In this document: positions 48,617-59,599 of the stretch, in pieces
Position numbering within the stretch: position 1 is the first letter of the stretch
Layout of the letters: each line of letters begins with the position of its first letter
DNA from: Yersinia similis
Lineage (GTDB): Bacteria > Pseudomonadota > Gammaproteobacteria > Enterobacterales > Enterobacteriaceae
DNA length: 64,000 nt
Direction: 5' to 3'
Assembly (NCBI RefSeq): GCF_001053095.1
Contig: NZ_CGBP01000022.1
Coordinates: 1-64,000, forward strand
Position numbers and translations under genes: made by a program
The notes under the pieces: model-generated
Seen by the model: only the letters and a program-made list of their open reading frames with translations
Databases searched by the model: none
What the model was told of the DNA's origin: nothing

Positions 48617-49927
48617 ATGACTCAGCAAGAATACCAGAACCGCCGTCAGGCACTGTTGGCGAAGATGGCCCCTGGCAGTGCAGCCATGATTTTTGCCGCA
48701 CCAGAAGCCACACGCAGTGCAGATTCTGAATATCCTTATCGGCAGAATAGCGATTTTAGCTATCTGACGGGCTTCAACGAGCCAGAAGCGGTGTTGATTC
48801 TGGTTAAAAGCGATGAGACTCATAACCACAGCGTGCTGTTCAACCGGGTACGGGATTTAACCGCTGAGATCTGGTTTGGTCGTCGGTTAGGGCAAGAGGC
48901 CGCCCCCGCGAAACTGGCGGTGGATCGCGCCTTACCTTTCGATGAAATCAACGAGCAGCTCTATTTGCTGCTTAATCGCCTGGATGTGATTTATCACGCT
49001 CAGGGGCAATATGCTTACGCAGACAACCTTGTTTTTGCTGCGCTGGAAAAATTACGTCATGGTTTTCGTAAAAATCTGCGAGCGCCAGCCACGTTAACCG
49101 ATTGGCGGCCTTGGTTGCATGAAATGCGCCTGTTTAAATCAGCAGAAGAGATTGCCGTGCTGCGCCGCGCAGGTGAAATCAGCGCACTGGCCCATACCCG
49201 TGCGATGGAAAAATGCCGCCCCGGTATGTTTGAATATCAATTGGAAGGGGAAATTCTGCATGAATTTACCCGCCATGGCGCGCGTTACCCAGCGTACAAC
49301 ACCATTGTTGGTGGCGGTGAAAACGGCTGTATTTTGCACTACACCGAGAATGAGTGTGAACTGCGCGACGGGGATTTGGTTCTTATCGACGCCGGTTGTG
49401 AATACCGCGGCTATGCCGGTGATATCACCCGCACTTTCCCGGTAAATGGCAAATTTACCCCTGCTCAGCGGGCGGTTTATGACATCGTTCTGGCGGCTAT
49501 CAATAAATCGCTGGCGTTGTTCCGCCCCGGAACCAGCATCCGTGAGGTCACGGAAGAGGTGGTGCGGATCATGGTCGTCGGTTTGGTGGAGTTGGGTATT
49601 CTGAAAGGTGATATCGAGCAGTTGATCGCTGAACAAGCACATCGGCCATTCTTTATGCACGGCCTGAGCCACTGGCTGGGGATGGATGTCCATGATGTTG
49701 GCGATTACGGTAGCAGTGATCGTGGTCGCATCCTCGAACCGGGTATGGTATTAACCGTGGAGCCGGGCTTGTACATTGCACCAGATGCCGATGTCCCGCC
49801 GCAATACCGGGGCATTGGTATTCGTATTGAAGATGACATTGTGATTACCGCCACAGGTAACGAAAATTTGACCGCAGGCGTGGTTAAAGATCCTGATGAC
49901 ATTGAAGCACTGATGGCCGCGAGATAA
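48617..49927 (+). CDS. pepP: PepP, Xaa-Pro aminopeptidase II
   Basis: Dimanganese aminopeptidase that removes N-terminal residues preceding proline. It has 436 residues. The pita-bread metal site is seen in LVLIDAGCEYRGYAGDITRT (two Asp), HGLSHWLGMDVHD (His), VEPGLY (Glu) and GIGIRIEDD (Glu). Start ATG 48617 after AGGAGAAGG matches the family; the frame is open from 48566. It ends three bases before ubiH. Confidence 0.97.
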   Translation: MTQQEYQNRRQALLAKMAPGSAAMIFAAPEATRSADSEYPYRQNSDFSYLTGFNEPEAVLILVKSDETHNHSVLFNRVRDLTAEIWFGRRLGQEAAPAKLAVDRALPFDEINEQLYLLLNRLDVIYHAQGQYAYADNLVFAALEKLRHGFRKNLRAPATLTDWRPWLHEMRLFKSAEEIAVLRRAGEISALAHTRAMEKCRPGMFEYQLEGEILHEFTRHGARYPAYNTIVGGGENGCILHYTENECELRDGDLVLIDAGCEYRGYAGDITRTFPVNGKFTPAQRAVYDIVLAAINKSLALFRPGTSIREVTEEVVRIMVVGLVELGILKGDIEQLIAEQAHRPFFMHGLSHWLGMDVHDVGDYGSSDRGRILEPGMVLTVEPGLYIAPDADVPPQYRGIGIRIEDDIVITATGNENLTAGVVKDPDDIEALMAAR

Positions 49928-49930
49928 CTG

Positions 49931-51109
49931 ATGAGTGTGATAATTGTTGGTGGTGGAATGGCGGGGGTAACTCTGGCACTGGCCATTTCATCCCTTACTC
50001 AGGGGCAGGTACCCGTTGCACTGGTTGAGGCGCAGCAACCCAATGACAGACAGCATCCGGGCTTTGATGCCAGAGCGATTGCGCTGGCGCAGGGGACTTG
50101 CCAGCAGTTGGATCGCATTGGTGCCTGGTCGGTATTGGCCGATTGTGCCACGGCCATTGATCATGTTCATGTCAGTGATCGCGGCCATTCTGGCTTTGTC
50201 AATTTACGGGCTAAAGATTACGGCGTACCGGCGCTGGGTCATGTTATCGAGCTACATGATGCAGGTGAGCGGTTATTTGCCTTGCTGATGAAAGCACCGG
50301 GGGTGACGCTGCATTGTCCGGCCAAAGTGGTTGATGTGGTTCGTACCGCTGAATCCGCCAGTGTGACGCTGGATGACGGGCAACAACTGACGGCAAAATT
50401 GCTGGTGGCCGCAGACGGTTCTCACTCGGCATTAGCCCAAACCTGTGATATCCAATGGTTGCGACAGGATTATCAACAGGTTGCAGTTATTGCGAATATT
50501 ACCACCTCTGAGCCACCGGATGGCCGTGCTTTTGAGCGTTTTACCCGCAATGGGCCATTAGCTTTACTACCGATGTCTCAGGGGCGCAGTTCTCTGGTTT
50601 GGTGCCATGCTAAGCATGACCAACAACAGATCGATAGCTGGGATGACGCGCGTTTTTTGGCGGAGTTACAGCAAGCTTTTGGTTGGCGGTTGGGGAAAAT
50701 GCTTCAGGCAGGTAAACGTCATAGTTACCCATTACAGTTACTGACCGCCTCACGTCATATCAGCCACCGCCTGGCGTTGGTGGGGAATGCGGCACAAACC
50801 TTACATCCAATAGCCGGTCAGGGGTTTAATCTTGGCTTGCGGGATGTGATGTCACTAGCTGAAACCCTTGCAGAGGCTGCGGCCATGGGGAATGATCTCG
50901 GTGACTATACCGTTCTTAGCCACTATCAGCAGCGGCGTCAGCAGGATCAACAGGCGACTATTGGCGTTACTGATGGCTTGATCCGCTTATTTGCGAACCG
51001 CTATGGGCCGTTAATCGCAGGGCGGAATTTGGCGCTGATGGCCATGGAACAGATACCTGCAATACGTGATACTTTCGCCCGGCGCACGTTGGGCTGGGTA
51101 GAGCGCTAA
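49931..51109 (+). CDS. ubiH: UbiH, 2-octaprenyl-6-methoxyphenol hydroxylase
   Basis: FAD monooxygenase that introduces a ring hydroxyl in aerobic ubiquinone synthesis. It has 392 residues. FAD motif IIVGGGMAGVTLALAI at the N-terminus, the DG motif LLVAADGSHSALA and the GD motif RLALVGNAAQTLHPIAGQGF are visible; the usual GDAA is GNAA here, as in many UbiH proteins. It is tightly coupled to pepP and followed, after an ERIC-like element, by its paralogue ubiI. Confidence 0.97.
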   Translation: MSVIIVGGGMAGVTLALAISSLTQGQVPVALVEAQQPNDRQHPGFDARAIALAQGTCQQLDRIGAWSVLADCATAIDHVHVSDRGHSGFVNLRAKDYGVPALGHVIELHDAGERLFALLMKAPGVTLHCPAKVVDVVRTAESASVTLDDGQQLTAKLLVAADGSHSALAQTCDIQWLRQDYQQVAVIANITTSEPPDGRAFERFTRNGPLALLPMSQGRSSLVWCHAKHDQQQIDSWDDARFLAELQQAFGWRLGKMLQAGKRHSYPLQLLTASRHISHRLALVGNAAQTLHPIAGQGFNLGLRDVMSLAETLAEAAAMGNDLGDYTVLSHYQQRRQQDQQATIGVTDGLIRLFANRYGPLIAGRNLALMAMEQIPAIRDTFARRTLGWVER

Positions 51110-51114
51110 CTAAA

Positions 51115-51246
51115 TAGACTCATCGGGATTAATGGGCCTCATCCTTGAGTCTCACCCTATGGGCTAGCATAAATGCTGTTCAAATCGGTTCCCGACCAAT
51201 TTACTTCTTGTTTGCGCCTTCCTGCATCGAGAAATCCATAGGGTAA
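51115..51246. repeat. Degenerate ERIC-like element (ubiH-ubiI gap)
   Basis: Contains TCACCCTATGGGCTAGCATA, close to the insertion block at 468-490, and CTTCCTGCATCGAGAAATCC, ending ATAGGGTAAA. It lies inside the presumed operon. Confidence 0.6.
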
Positions 51247-51280
51247 ATAAAGTTCATATTTTCATGGGGAAATGTTCGGC

Positions 51281-52498
51281 ATGCAATCATTTGACATAGT
51301 TATCGCCGGTGGTGGGATGGTTGGTCTGGCGCTGGCTTGTGGTTTACAAGGCAGTGGCCTGCGTATCGCCATTATCGAGCATCAGCCTGTACCGATGCCG
51401 TTAGCGACACCTCTGACCGGTGAGCTGGCACTGCGAGTCTCGGCGATCAATGCAGCAAGTGAGCGCTTACTGCAAAAAATCGGGGTGTGGGAAACGATTC
51501 AGGCACTGCGTGCTAGCCCTTACCACGGTATGGAGGTGTGGGATAAAGACAGCTTCGGCAAAATTGCCTTTCATGCGGATGAATATGGTTTTAGCCATCT
51601 TGGTCATATCATTGAAAATCAGGTAATTCAGCAAGCATTGTGGCTGCGGGCCAGCCAACTGCCAGAGGTGACGGTATTGGCACCAGCCAGCTTCAAACAA
51701 GTGGCTTGGGGCGAGACTGAAGCGTTTATTACCCTAACCGATGACCGGATGCTCAGTGCTCGGCTGGTTGTTGGGGCTGATGGCGCACACTCGTGGTTGC
51801 GTCAGCATGCAGATATTCCTCTGACCTTCTGGGATTATGCCCACCATGCTTTGGTGGCGACTATCCGTACTGCAGAGCCGCATCAGGCGACCGCGCGTCA
51901 GGTGTTCCACGGTGACGGTATTTTGGCTTTCCTCCCTTTTAGCGACCCTCATCTCAGTTCTATTGTCTGGTCATTACCGCCGGAGCGTGCCGACGAGTTA
52001 GCCGTGCTGCCCGCAGAGCAATTTAACCGTGAATTGGCGATGACGTTTGATATGCGCCTTGGGCAATGTCAGCTTGAGAGTGAGAGGCAAACGTTCCCGC
52101 TAACCGGGCGTTATGCCCGTAGTTTTGCCGCGCACCGGCTGGTGTTAGTCGGTGATGCGGCACATACCGTACATCCATTGGCTGGGCAGGGCGTCAATCT
52201 GGGCTTTATGGATGTAGCCGAATTAGTGTCTGAACTTCGGCGTTTACAGCGTCAAGGGAAGGATATTGGTCAGCATCTCTATCTGCGCCGTTATGAACGC
52301 CGCCGCAAACACAGTGCTGCAATGATGCTGGCGAGCATGCAGGGCTTCCGTGATCTGTTTGCTGGCAACAATCCGGCTAAAAAGTTATTACGTGATATTG
52401 GGTTAACGCTGGCCGATAACTTGCCGGGGGTTAAACCGCAACTGGTACGGCAGGCGATGGGGCTGAATGATTTGCCAGAATGGCTGGAGCGTTCTTAA
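51281..52498 (+). CDS. ubiI: UbiI (VisC), 2-octaprenylphenol hydroxylase
   Basis: FAD monooxygenase for the C5-hydroxylation of the ubiquinone ring. It has 405 residues. FAD motif IVIAGGGMVGLALACGLQGS, DG motif LVVGADGAHSWLR and GD motif LVLVGDAAHTVHPLAGQGVN. The start at 51281 (MQSFDIVIAGGG) matches E. coli MQSVDVAIVGGG and has proper spacing from GGGGA; ATG 51272 is too close to it. It ends the ygfB-pepP-ubiH-ubiI series. Confidence 0.97.
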   Translation: MQSFDIVIAGGGMVGLALACGLQGSGLRIAIIEHQPVPMPLATPLTGELALRVSAINAASERLLQKIGVWETIQALRASPYHGMEVWDKDSFGKIAFHADEYGFSHLGHIIENQVIQQALWLRASQLPEVTVLAPASFKQVAWGETEAFITLTDDRMLSARLVVGADGAHSWLRQHADIPLTFWDYAHHALVATIRTAEPHQATARQVFHGDGILAFLPFSDPHLSSIVWSLPPERADELAVLPAEQFNRELAMTFDMRLGQCQLESERQTFPLTGRYARSFAAHRLVLVGDAAHTVHPLAGQGVNLGFMDVAELVSELRRLQRQGKDIGQHLYLRRYERRRKHSAAMMLASMQGFRDLFAGNNPAKKLLRDIGLTLADNLPGVKPQLVRQAMGLNDLPEWLERS

Positions 52499-53175
52499 TA
52501 ATACGCCGTTACGGGTATTAATGAGACACCACCAATGTATGTACAAAACAGCCCTCGCTGGAGCCTCAAACCGCGTGCTCTCTGGCGTGGGACGGCCTGG
52601 CCCAATATTACGCCATTGGGGGGTGTCAGCCGTTCGAACTATGGGCCGTTTGTGTGATGAATGTTGTGCGATAAATAAAAGTTGGCTTGGGGGGCTAAAA
52701 TGCCGATATTCTGTGCACGTGTGGCCGGTGCCCGTGATTTATGGATAAGATGTTATGGATATCAATAAGCCGTATTCATTATCACTAGCGGTATCAGCCT
52801 ACGATCTCTCAGTTGAAATAATCTAATTTCAGTCTATTTTTCGCATTAGTTTTTCTCACGGATAATCGAGGTTTGAAAAGTTTAATCCGACAGGATTTTG
52901 GCCATTTAGTTATATAACCTCGTCATTTTTACGAATTAATTGTTAATTGTGTGCTTCTGTACGCAGTTTTACAGTGGAAAACTCTGCACAATCCCTCTGT
53001 TTTTTTTCGCTTGAATAGAGCATGTCGCCTATTTTAACTTATGGTTCCCTGAAGAGATCGGTGCTAACGTTGAGTAAACGGTATCGTTTGCGTCGTGGTG
53101 TTCATACCTGTTTATTGTGGTTTTGAAGCAGGTATCCTGCGGCTTCAAACACGAAGTGTATATTGAGGGAAAAAG
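52499..53175 (+). promoter_or_regulatory. Long intergenic region upstream of gcvT
   Basis: 677 bp with no gene I can support; a 93-codon frame at 52467-52748 overlaps ubiI and looks accidental. The last 400 bp are AT-rich. In E. coli the gcv promoter region binds GcvA, Lrp and PurR over several hundred bases, so a regulatory role is expected, but I cannot pick individual sites. No glycine riboswitch-like pair is apparent. Confidence 0.4.
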
Positions 53176-54273
53176 ATGGCTAAGCAGACCCCGCTGTATG
53201 ACCAACATGTCGCGTGCGGTGCGCGTATGGTAGATTTTCATGGTTGGATGATGCCATTGCATTATGGCTCCCAAATTGACGAACACCATCTTGTGCGGCA
53301 GGATGCAGGCATGTTTGATGTCTCCCACATGACCATCGTTGATTTGCACGGTAGCCGTACCCGTGAGTTTTTGCGCTATCTGTTGGCTAACGATGTAGCC
53401 AAACTGACCCAACCGGGCAAAGCCCTTTACACCGGGATGCTGAATGAATCCGGCGGTGTTATCGATGATTTGATTGTTTACTTCCTCAGCGAAGATTATT
53501 TCCGTTTAGTGGTTAACTCCGCTACCCGTGATAAAGACCTGGCTTGGATAATTCAGCATGCTGAACCTTATCAGGTCGAGGTCACTGTGCGTGACGATCT
53601 GGCGCTGGTTGCAGTGCAAGGCCCACAAGCCCAACAGAAAGTGGCCACGTTACTGACTACCGAACAGCAACAAGCTGTTGCAGGCATGAAGCCATTCTTT
53701 GGTATTCAAACCGGCGATTTATTTATTGCTACCACGGGTTATACCGGTGAAGCCGGGTATGAAATTGCGTTACCGAAACAGCAGGTCGTCGCGTTCTGGC
53801 AGCAACTGCTGGCCGCCGGTGTGAAGCCCGCAGGCCTTGGTGCGCGTGATACGCTGCGCTTAGAAGCAGGGATGAACTTATATGGTCAGGAAATGGATGA
53901 AAGAACGTCTCCGTTAGCCGCCAATATGGGGTGGACCGTGGCCTGGCAACCAGAAGATCGCCAGTTTATTGGCCGTACTGCGTTGGAAAGGCAGCGAGCT
54001 AAAGGGACTGAGCAACTAGTCGGTCTGATCATGACGGAAAAAGGCGTGTTACGTAATGAATTACCGGTGTATTTTTTTGATGCCGCAGGCAATCAGCATG
54101 TTGGGGTGATAACCAGCGGTTCATTTTCGCCAACCCTGGGTTTCAGTATTGCGCTAGCCCGTGTACCCGCAGGTATCGGTGAACATGCTGTGGTACAAAT
54201 CCGTAACCGTGAAATGCCGGTACGGGTAACAAAACCCGGTTTTGTGCGAGCGGGCAAAGCCATCGTATTGTAA
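53176..54273 (+). CDS. gcvT: GcvT, aminomethyltransferase (T protein)
   Basis: Glycine cleavage T protein: moves the aminomethyl carbon from lipoylated GcvH to tetrahydrofolate, releasing ammonia. It has 365 residues against 364 in E. coli. Motifs: [32 protein letters not shown] with the catalytic Asp region, [14 protein letters not shown] and [21 protein letters not shown] precedes the start. It is first of gcvTHP; gcvH follows after 68 bp. Confidence 0.98.
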   Translation: MAKQTPLYDQHVACGARMVDFHGWMMPLHYGSQIDEHHLVRQDAGMFDVSHMTIVDLHGSRTREFLRYLLANDVAKLTQPGKALYTGMLNESGGVIDDLIVYFLSEDYFRLVVNSATRDKDLAWIIQHAEPYQVEVTVRDDLALVAVQGPQAQQKVATLLTTEQQQAVAGMKPFFGIQTGDLFIATTGYTGEAGYEIALPKQQVVAFWQQLLAAGVKPAGLGARDTLRLEAGMNLYGQEMDERTSPLAANMGWTVAWQPEDRQFIGRTALERQRAKGTEQLVGLIMTEKGVLRNELPVYFFDAAGNQHVGVITSGSFSPTLGFSIALARVPAGIGEHAVVQIRNREMPVRVTKPGFVRAGKAIVL

Positions 54274-54332
54274 GTTTGTTTTCCATTATTCTGAATTATA
54301 AGAGCCTTCTCTTTTGGCTCTATCTCTTTTAA

Positions 54333-54728
<396 letters not shown>

Positions 54729-54734
54729 CTCAAT

Positions 54735-54862
54735 ATACCCAAAGGCATTGGCGCTACAGCCCGGTGCAAACGAACGTCCCCGATGAGCCTATCCAATATA
54801 GGTCACTGATTCAGGCGAGTGTATGTCGTTAGCGCCCTGTAGCGTCAAGTTCGAAGGGTATA
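54735..54862. repeat. ERIC-like MITE between gcvH and gcvP
   Basis: 128 bp bounded by TATACCC (54735) and GGGTATA (54856-54862). The inverted ends extend for about 30 bp (GGCGCTACAGCCCGG against CGCCCTGTAGCGTC). It would form a long hairpin in the gcvTHP mRNA. Confidence 0.7.
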
Positions 54863-54913
54863 AGTTGTGTCAGCCCATTTCCCGTCCCAGCGCTATTCAG
54901 GAATTTGTAGCAA

Positions 54914-57793
54914 ATGACTCAGAATCTCAGCCAGCTTGAACATAACGATGCTTTTATTCAGCGCCATATTGGCTCCTCAGTTGAACAGCAGCAGCAGATG
55001 TTGGCCGCCGTTGGTGCCAGTTCGTTAGGTACGTTGATCCAGCAAATTGTTCCGGCAGATATCCAATTGCCTGGCCCACCACAAGTGGGTGATGCCGCCA
55101 CCGAACATCAGGCGCTGGCGGAACTCAAAGGGATTGCCAGCCAGAATCAATGCTATAAATCCTATATTGGCATGGGCTACAGCCCGGTACTGACCCCGCC
55201 GGTCATCCTGCGTAATATGCTGGAAAATCCCGGCTGGTACACCGCGTATACCCCTTATCAACCCGAAGTTTCTCAAGGCCGCCTTGAGGCACTGCTGAAT
55301 TTCCAGCAATTGACACAAGATTTGACTGGCTTGGATCTGGCATCAGCCTCTTTGCTGGATGAAGCTACGGCAGCGGCAGAATCCATGGCACTGGCAAAAC
55401 GTGCCAGTAAGCTGAAAGACGCTAACCGTTTCTTTGTCGCAGATGATGTCCACCCACAAACGCTGGATGTGGTACTGACCCGCGCTGAGACCTTTGGTTT
55501 TGATGTTATTGTTGATAGCGCAGAAAAAGTACTGGAACTGGACGGTATCTTTGGTGTGCTGTTGCAACAAGTGGGGACCACCGGCGAGTTACATGATTAC
55601 AGCGCCCTGTTGGCCGAACTGAAAAAACGTAAAATTATTACCAGTGTTGCCGCTGATATTATGGCGTTGGTACTGTTGACCGCTCCGGGTGCTCAGGGGG
55701 CGGATGTGGTATTTGGTTCCGCACAACGTTTTGGTGTACCTATGGGCTACGGCGGTCCACACGCCGCATTCTTTGCTTGCCGTGATGAGTTTAAACGTTC
55801 AATGCCAGGCCGGATTATCGGGGTGTCCCGTGATGCTGCAGGCAATACGGCGTTGCGAATGGCGATGCAAACTCGCGAACAACATATTCGCCGTGAAAAA
55901 GCCAATTCCAATATTTGTACCTCGCAGGTGTTGCTGGCCAATATTGCCAGTTTGTACGCGGTTTATCATGGCCCACAGGGCTTACAGCGTATTGCTGGTC
56001 GCATCCACCGGATGACTGACATTCTGGCTGCTGGCTTGCAGCAAGCGGGGTTGACCTTACGTTTCAAACACTGGTTCGATACCCTAACCGTTGAGGTTAA
56101 AGATAAAGCAGCGGTACTGGCCCGTGCATTAAGTTTTGGCATTAACCTGCGCACTGACATTCATGGCGCGGTAGGGATCACACTGAATGAAACCACCTCA
56201 CGCGAAGATATTCAGACGCTGTTTGCCTTGTTCGTTGGCGATAACCACGGTTTGGATATCGATCAAATTGATGCCGTCGTGAGTCAGCATAGCCAATCAA
56301 TTCAAGACAGTATGCTGCGCCGGGATCCGATCCTGACCCATCCGGTGTTTAATCGTTACCACAGCGAAACGGAAATGATGCGCTATATGCATCGATTAGA
56401 GCGTAAAGATTTGGCACTGAATCAGGCGATGATCCCGCTGGGTTCCTGCACCATGAAACTGAATGCCGCGGCTGAAATGATCCCAATCACCTGGCCGGAG
56501 TTCGCTGAATTGCACCCATTCTGTCCACCAGAACAGGCTGCGGGTTACCAGCAGATGATTGGTCAGCTATCGCAATGGTTAGTGCAACTGACGGGGTATG
56601 ATGCTGTCTGCATGCAGCCAAACTCAGGGGCGCAAGGTGAGTATGCTGGTCTACTGGCTATCCGCCGTTACCATGAGAGCCGCAATCAGGCGAACCGTCA
56701 TATCTGCCTGATCCCAAGTTCAGCCCATGGAACGAACCCGGCTTCAGCACAAATGGCGGGTATGTCGGTGGTGGTGGTCGCCTGTGATAAACAAGGCAAT
56801 ATTGATCTGCACGATTTACGTCAGAAAGCGGAACTCGCGGGTGATGAGCTGTCATGTATTATGGTGACTTACCCATCAACTCACGGGGTTTATGAAGAAA
56901 CCATCCGTGAAGTTTGCCAGATCGTTCATCAGTTTGGTGGGCAGGTGTATCTGGATGGCGCGAACATGAACGCCCAAGTTGGGATCACCACACCGGGTTA
57001 TATTGGCGCGGATGTTTCGCATCTTAATCTGCATAAAACCTTCTGTATCCCACACGGCGGCGGTGGCCCAGGTATGGGGCCTATTGGTGTGAAAGCCCAT
57101 TTAGCCCCCTTTGTACCCGGTCACAGCGTGGTGCAAATTGATGGCATGACGACGCAGCAAGGGGCGGTTTCTGCCGCACCGTTTGGCAGTGCTTCTATTT
57201 TACCGATCAGTTGGATGTATATCCGCATGATGGGGGCCGATGGTCTGATGCAAGCCAGTCAGGTCGCGATCTTAAATGCCAACTATATTGCTACTCGCTT
57301 GAAAAATGCTTATCCGGTGCTCTATACCGGCCATGATGGCCGTGTGGCGCACGAATGTATTTTGGATATCCGTCCGTTGAAAGAAGCGACTGGTATCAGT
57401 GAAATGGATATCGCCAAGCGCTTGATCGACTTCGGTTTCCATGCACCGACCATGTCCTTCCCGGTTGCCGGTACGTTGATGGTTGAACCCACTGAGTCTG
57501 AAAGCAAAGTTGAGTTAGATCGCTTTATTGATGCGATGTTGGCTATCCGCGCCGAGATAGATAAAGTGGCTCAAGGCGAATGGCCATTGGAAGACAACCC
57601 GCTGGTGAATGCCCCGCATACTCAGGCTGAATTGGTTGGTGAGTGGACACATCCATACAGTCGCGAACTGGCGGTATTCCCGGTGGCGGGTGTACTGGAG
57701 AATAAATACTGGCCAACCGTAAAGCGTCTGGATGATGTTTACGGTGATCGGAATTTGTTCTGCTCATGTGTGCCAATTAGTGATTATGAGTAA
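54914..57793 (+). CDS. gcvP: GcvP, glycine dehydrogenase (P protein)
   Basis: PLP enzyme that decarboxylates glycine and loads the aminomethyl group onto GcvH. It has 959 residues against 957 in E. coli, a fused two-domain form. The PLP lysine is Lys708 in [20 protein letters not shown]; other blocks are [29 protein letters not shown] and [11 protein letters not shown]. It ends the operon with a terminator at 57813. Confidence 0.98.
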   Translation: MTQNLSQLEHNDAFIQRHIGSSVEQQQQMLAAVGASSLGTLIQQIVPADIQLPGPPQVGDAATEHQALAELKGIASQNQCYKSYIGMGYSPVLTPPVILRNMLENPGWYTAYTPYQPEVSQGRLEALLNFQQLTQDLTGLDLASASLLDEATAAAESMALAKRASKLKDANRFFVADDVHPQTLDVVLTRAETFGFDVIVDSAEKVLELDGIFGVLLQQVGTTGELHDYSALLAELKKRKIITSVAADIMALVLLTAPGAQGADVVFGSAQRFGVPMGYGGPHAAFFACRDEFKRSMPGRIIGVSRDAAGNTALRMAMQTREQHIRREKANSNICTSQVLLANIASLYAVYHGPQGLQRIAGRIHRMTDILAAGLQQAGLTLRFKHWFDTLTVEVKDKAAVLARALSFGINLRTDIHGAVGITLNETTSREDIQTLFALFVGDNHGLDIDQIDAVVSQHSQSIQDSMLRRDPILTHPVFNRYHSETEMMRYMHRLERKDLALNQAMIPLGSCTMKLNAAAEMIPITWPEFAELHPFCPPEQAAGYQQMIGQLSQWLVQLTGYDAVCMQPNSGAQGEYAGLLAIRRYHESRNQANRHICLIPSSAHGTNPASAQMAGMSVVVVACDKQGNIDLHDLRQKAELAGDELSCIMVTYPSTHGVYEETIREVCQIVHQFGGQVYLDGANMNAQVGITTPGYIGADVSHLNLHKTFCIPHGGGGPGMGPIGVKAHLAPFVPGHSVVQIDGMTTQQGAVSAAPFGSASILPISWMYIRMMGADGLMQASQVAILNANYIATRLKNAYPVLYTGHDGRVAHECILDIRPLKEATGISEMDIAKRLIDFGFHAPTMSFPVAGTLMVEPTESESKVELDRFIDAMLAIRAEIDKVAQGEWPLEDNPLVNAPHTQAELVGEWTHPYSRELAVFPVAGVLENKYWPTVKRLDDVYGDRNLFCSCVPISDYE

Positions 57794-57812
57794 TCTCATC
57801 TGAGCAAAACTA

Positions 57813-57832
57813 AGGGCCGTGAAAGCGGCCCT
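57813..57832 (+). terminator. Terminator after gcvP
   Basis: AGGGCCG and CGGCCCT pair around TGAAAG, followed by GTTGTTATTTT. Confidence 0.85.
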
Positions 57833-57932
57833 GTTGTTATTTTCTAGCTTGCTATCTGCTCCATGTCGCCTTTTTTCTCCATTTTTCCTCTCTGCCTCTG
57901 GCGGTCATTAGTATCTGCTATAACTAATGACT

Positions 57933-58097
57933 GAGGTTATTGACAAAGTGCCTGCAACGGAGAGAACAGGCAGATCGTAAAGACGCCGTAAATACATCCA
58001 TGTAGGCTCGAGCCGCGCCCTCCCTGGCGCGGACGCTTTACTCTTCTGCCTATCCTCACCGTTCAAGAGTGAGTCATCGGGGTTTGTCAGCAGTCTG
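57933..58097 (+). repeat. Interspersed long-hairpin element, copy C
   Basis: 165 bp from GAGGTTATTGACAAA to TTTGTCAGCAGTCTG, almost identical to copy A through the arms and loop. A different hairpin (TCATTAGT/ACTAATGA, 57905-57930) abuts its left end, but I see no duplicated copy on the right. Confidence 0.85.
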
Positions 58098-59162
58098 ATG
58101 ACTACGCTTATTCTTGGTAGCGTAAAATATTAACCATAAAAATTATAGAAGTAAAAGTTATCATCAAAAAATATCCAGACTCTTCGATGATGAATTGATC
58201 TATTTCTATTGGAGGCAATGACATGATAATTACCATAAATAAGTGTAATATATTGGTTTATACTATTGGCCTAATGTTATGATTTATAAAATCAAGCGGT
58301 AATATTAAGGTTTTTTATTTTAGGTTAATATAATATTAAATGTATTTGTGGAGAGTATAATTTATGAGTGGAGTTTATTAAATTAGGTAATTTTATATCA
58401 CTGTTTTGGTGCCTGATAAGATCTATTGGACGCTATTGCATTAATAGTAACATGCTGCTCATCGCATGGTATGTGGTTTATTGCATGGTATGTGGTTTAT
58501 TGCATGGTATGTGGTTTATTGCATAGTATGTGGTTCATTCCAATCACTGGTGGTTGTGCTGGTATGTTTTAATTTTCACTATCAGAAGTATTCACCGGTT
58601 GATATTTTTATGGCTTTATTTTATTAGGATATGCAGCGGGTTTCCAGTCCAGTAGCGATAGCTTTACCTATTTTAGGTGATTCAATGTTGTTTGTTTTTT
58701 AACTTATTTGGCTGTTTTTTATACTCTAAAATAGATATTGGCGATTTATTTTTTAATTGAATATCCTCTGCCTATCAAATGTGTTTTATCAAGTGCTTGA
58801 AACGATTTTAAAACTAATATTCTTTGTAATAAGGTCTTTGTTCTGTTCTCTGTTGTTTCATTTAATTAAATTATTTTTAGTGTAAGCCATAATTATCGAC
58901 ATAAGATTTCGTTGAATATTCTGTGGCTGATAAGGCACTGGAGTAAAGACAAAAAACTCAGCGAAGTAAGTGTGAAGGTTAGGTCTTATCTACTTAAAAT
59001 CATTCTGGTTATTGAACGTTAGCCAACGCATATATGGCTTGAAGTATGACGGGTGTAACCAACTCACTGACATTCCATAATGTCATGGTCTGTTTAGATA
59101 ATAGAGGCATGGTGAAGTTTTATTTAATCATCCAGTATTAGTGGCTCAGAAACATAAAATAA
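58098..59162. other. AT-rich non-coding stretch
   Basis: About 1.06 kb without a supportable gene on either strand. It is AT-rich and contains the 19-bp tandem repeat and a short ERIC-terminus-like motif (GCTTGAAGTATGACGGGTGT, 59038-59057). It probably represents decayed accessory DNA next to the adhesin remnant. Confidence 0.6.
58463..58539. repeat. 19-bp tandem repeat, four copies
   Basis: Unit GCATGGTATGTGGTTTATT. Copies start at 58464, 58483, 58502 and 58521, the last with two substitutions. No spacers, so it is not a CRISPR. Candidate variable-number locus. Confidence 0.95.
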
Positions 59163-59471
59163 TCCATTTCCAGGCCAGCGACAGTAGTCAGTGGAAATAG
59201 TGGTGTTGGCATTGGTAACACCGCCCTTGTCGGGGCGGCAGCAACGGGGGGAATTGCAATAGGTTCCGGTACTCAGGTGATAGCCGCCGGAGCTACGGCC
59301 ATCGGTTCCGCAGCGCAGGCTCAAGGGGCGCAGTCTCTGGCGTTAGGCGCGGGGGCTGTGGCGGTAGGGAATGGTGCTGCTGCCAGCGCGGACGGCAGTA
59401 TTGCTATCGGTCAGGGGACTGGTGATAACGGGCTGGTTTTTTATTGTTGGGGCACGGAAACCTCTGGCTGA
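59163..59471 (+). pseudogene. Remnant of a YadA-like trimeric autotransporter head
   Basis: An open frame of 102 codons with no proper start encodes the 14-residue-type YadA head repeats: AIGSGTQVIAAGATAIGSAA, SLALGAGAVAVGNGAAASA, DGSIAIGQGTGDNG. It then runs into unrelated residues (FYCWGTETSG) and stops. There is no signal peptide, stalk or membrane anchor, and a stop lies directly upstream at 59160. It is the relic of an adhesin gene. Its GC content is well above the surrounding AT-rich DNA. Confidence 0.8.
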
Positions 59472-59599
59472 CTATTTTAGCGTACAGGTGTACACTGAAA
59501 TCACTCTCAGTTAATCTGAGTGCGCTATTTTTGTACAGTCGAATGGCCTATAACCCGTTTACCGGGCGAGATAATAATTAATATTTAGGATAATCAGTA

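Noticed and set aside
52467..52748. 93-codon frame downstream of ubiI
   Set aside because: It overlaps the ubiI end, has unusual composition for a protein and no known similarity.
58463..58539. CRISPR array
   Set aside because: The 19-bp units are contiguous with no spacers, and no cas genes are present.
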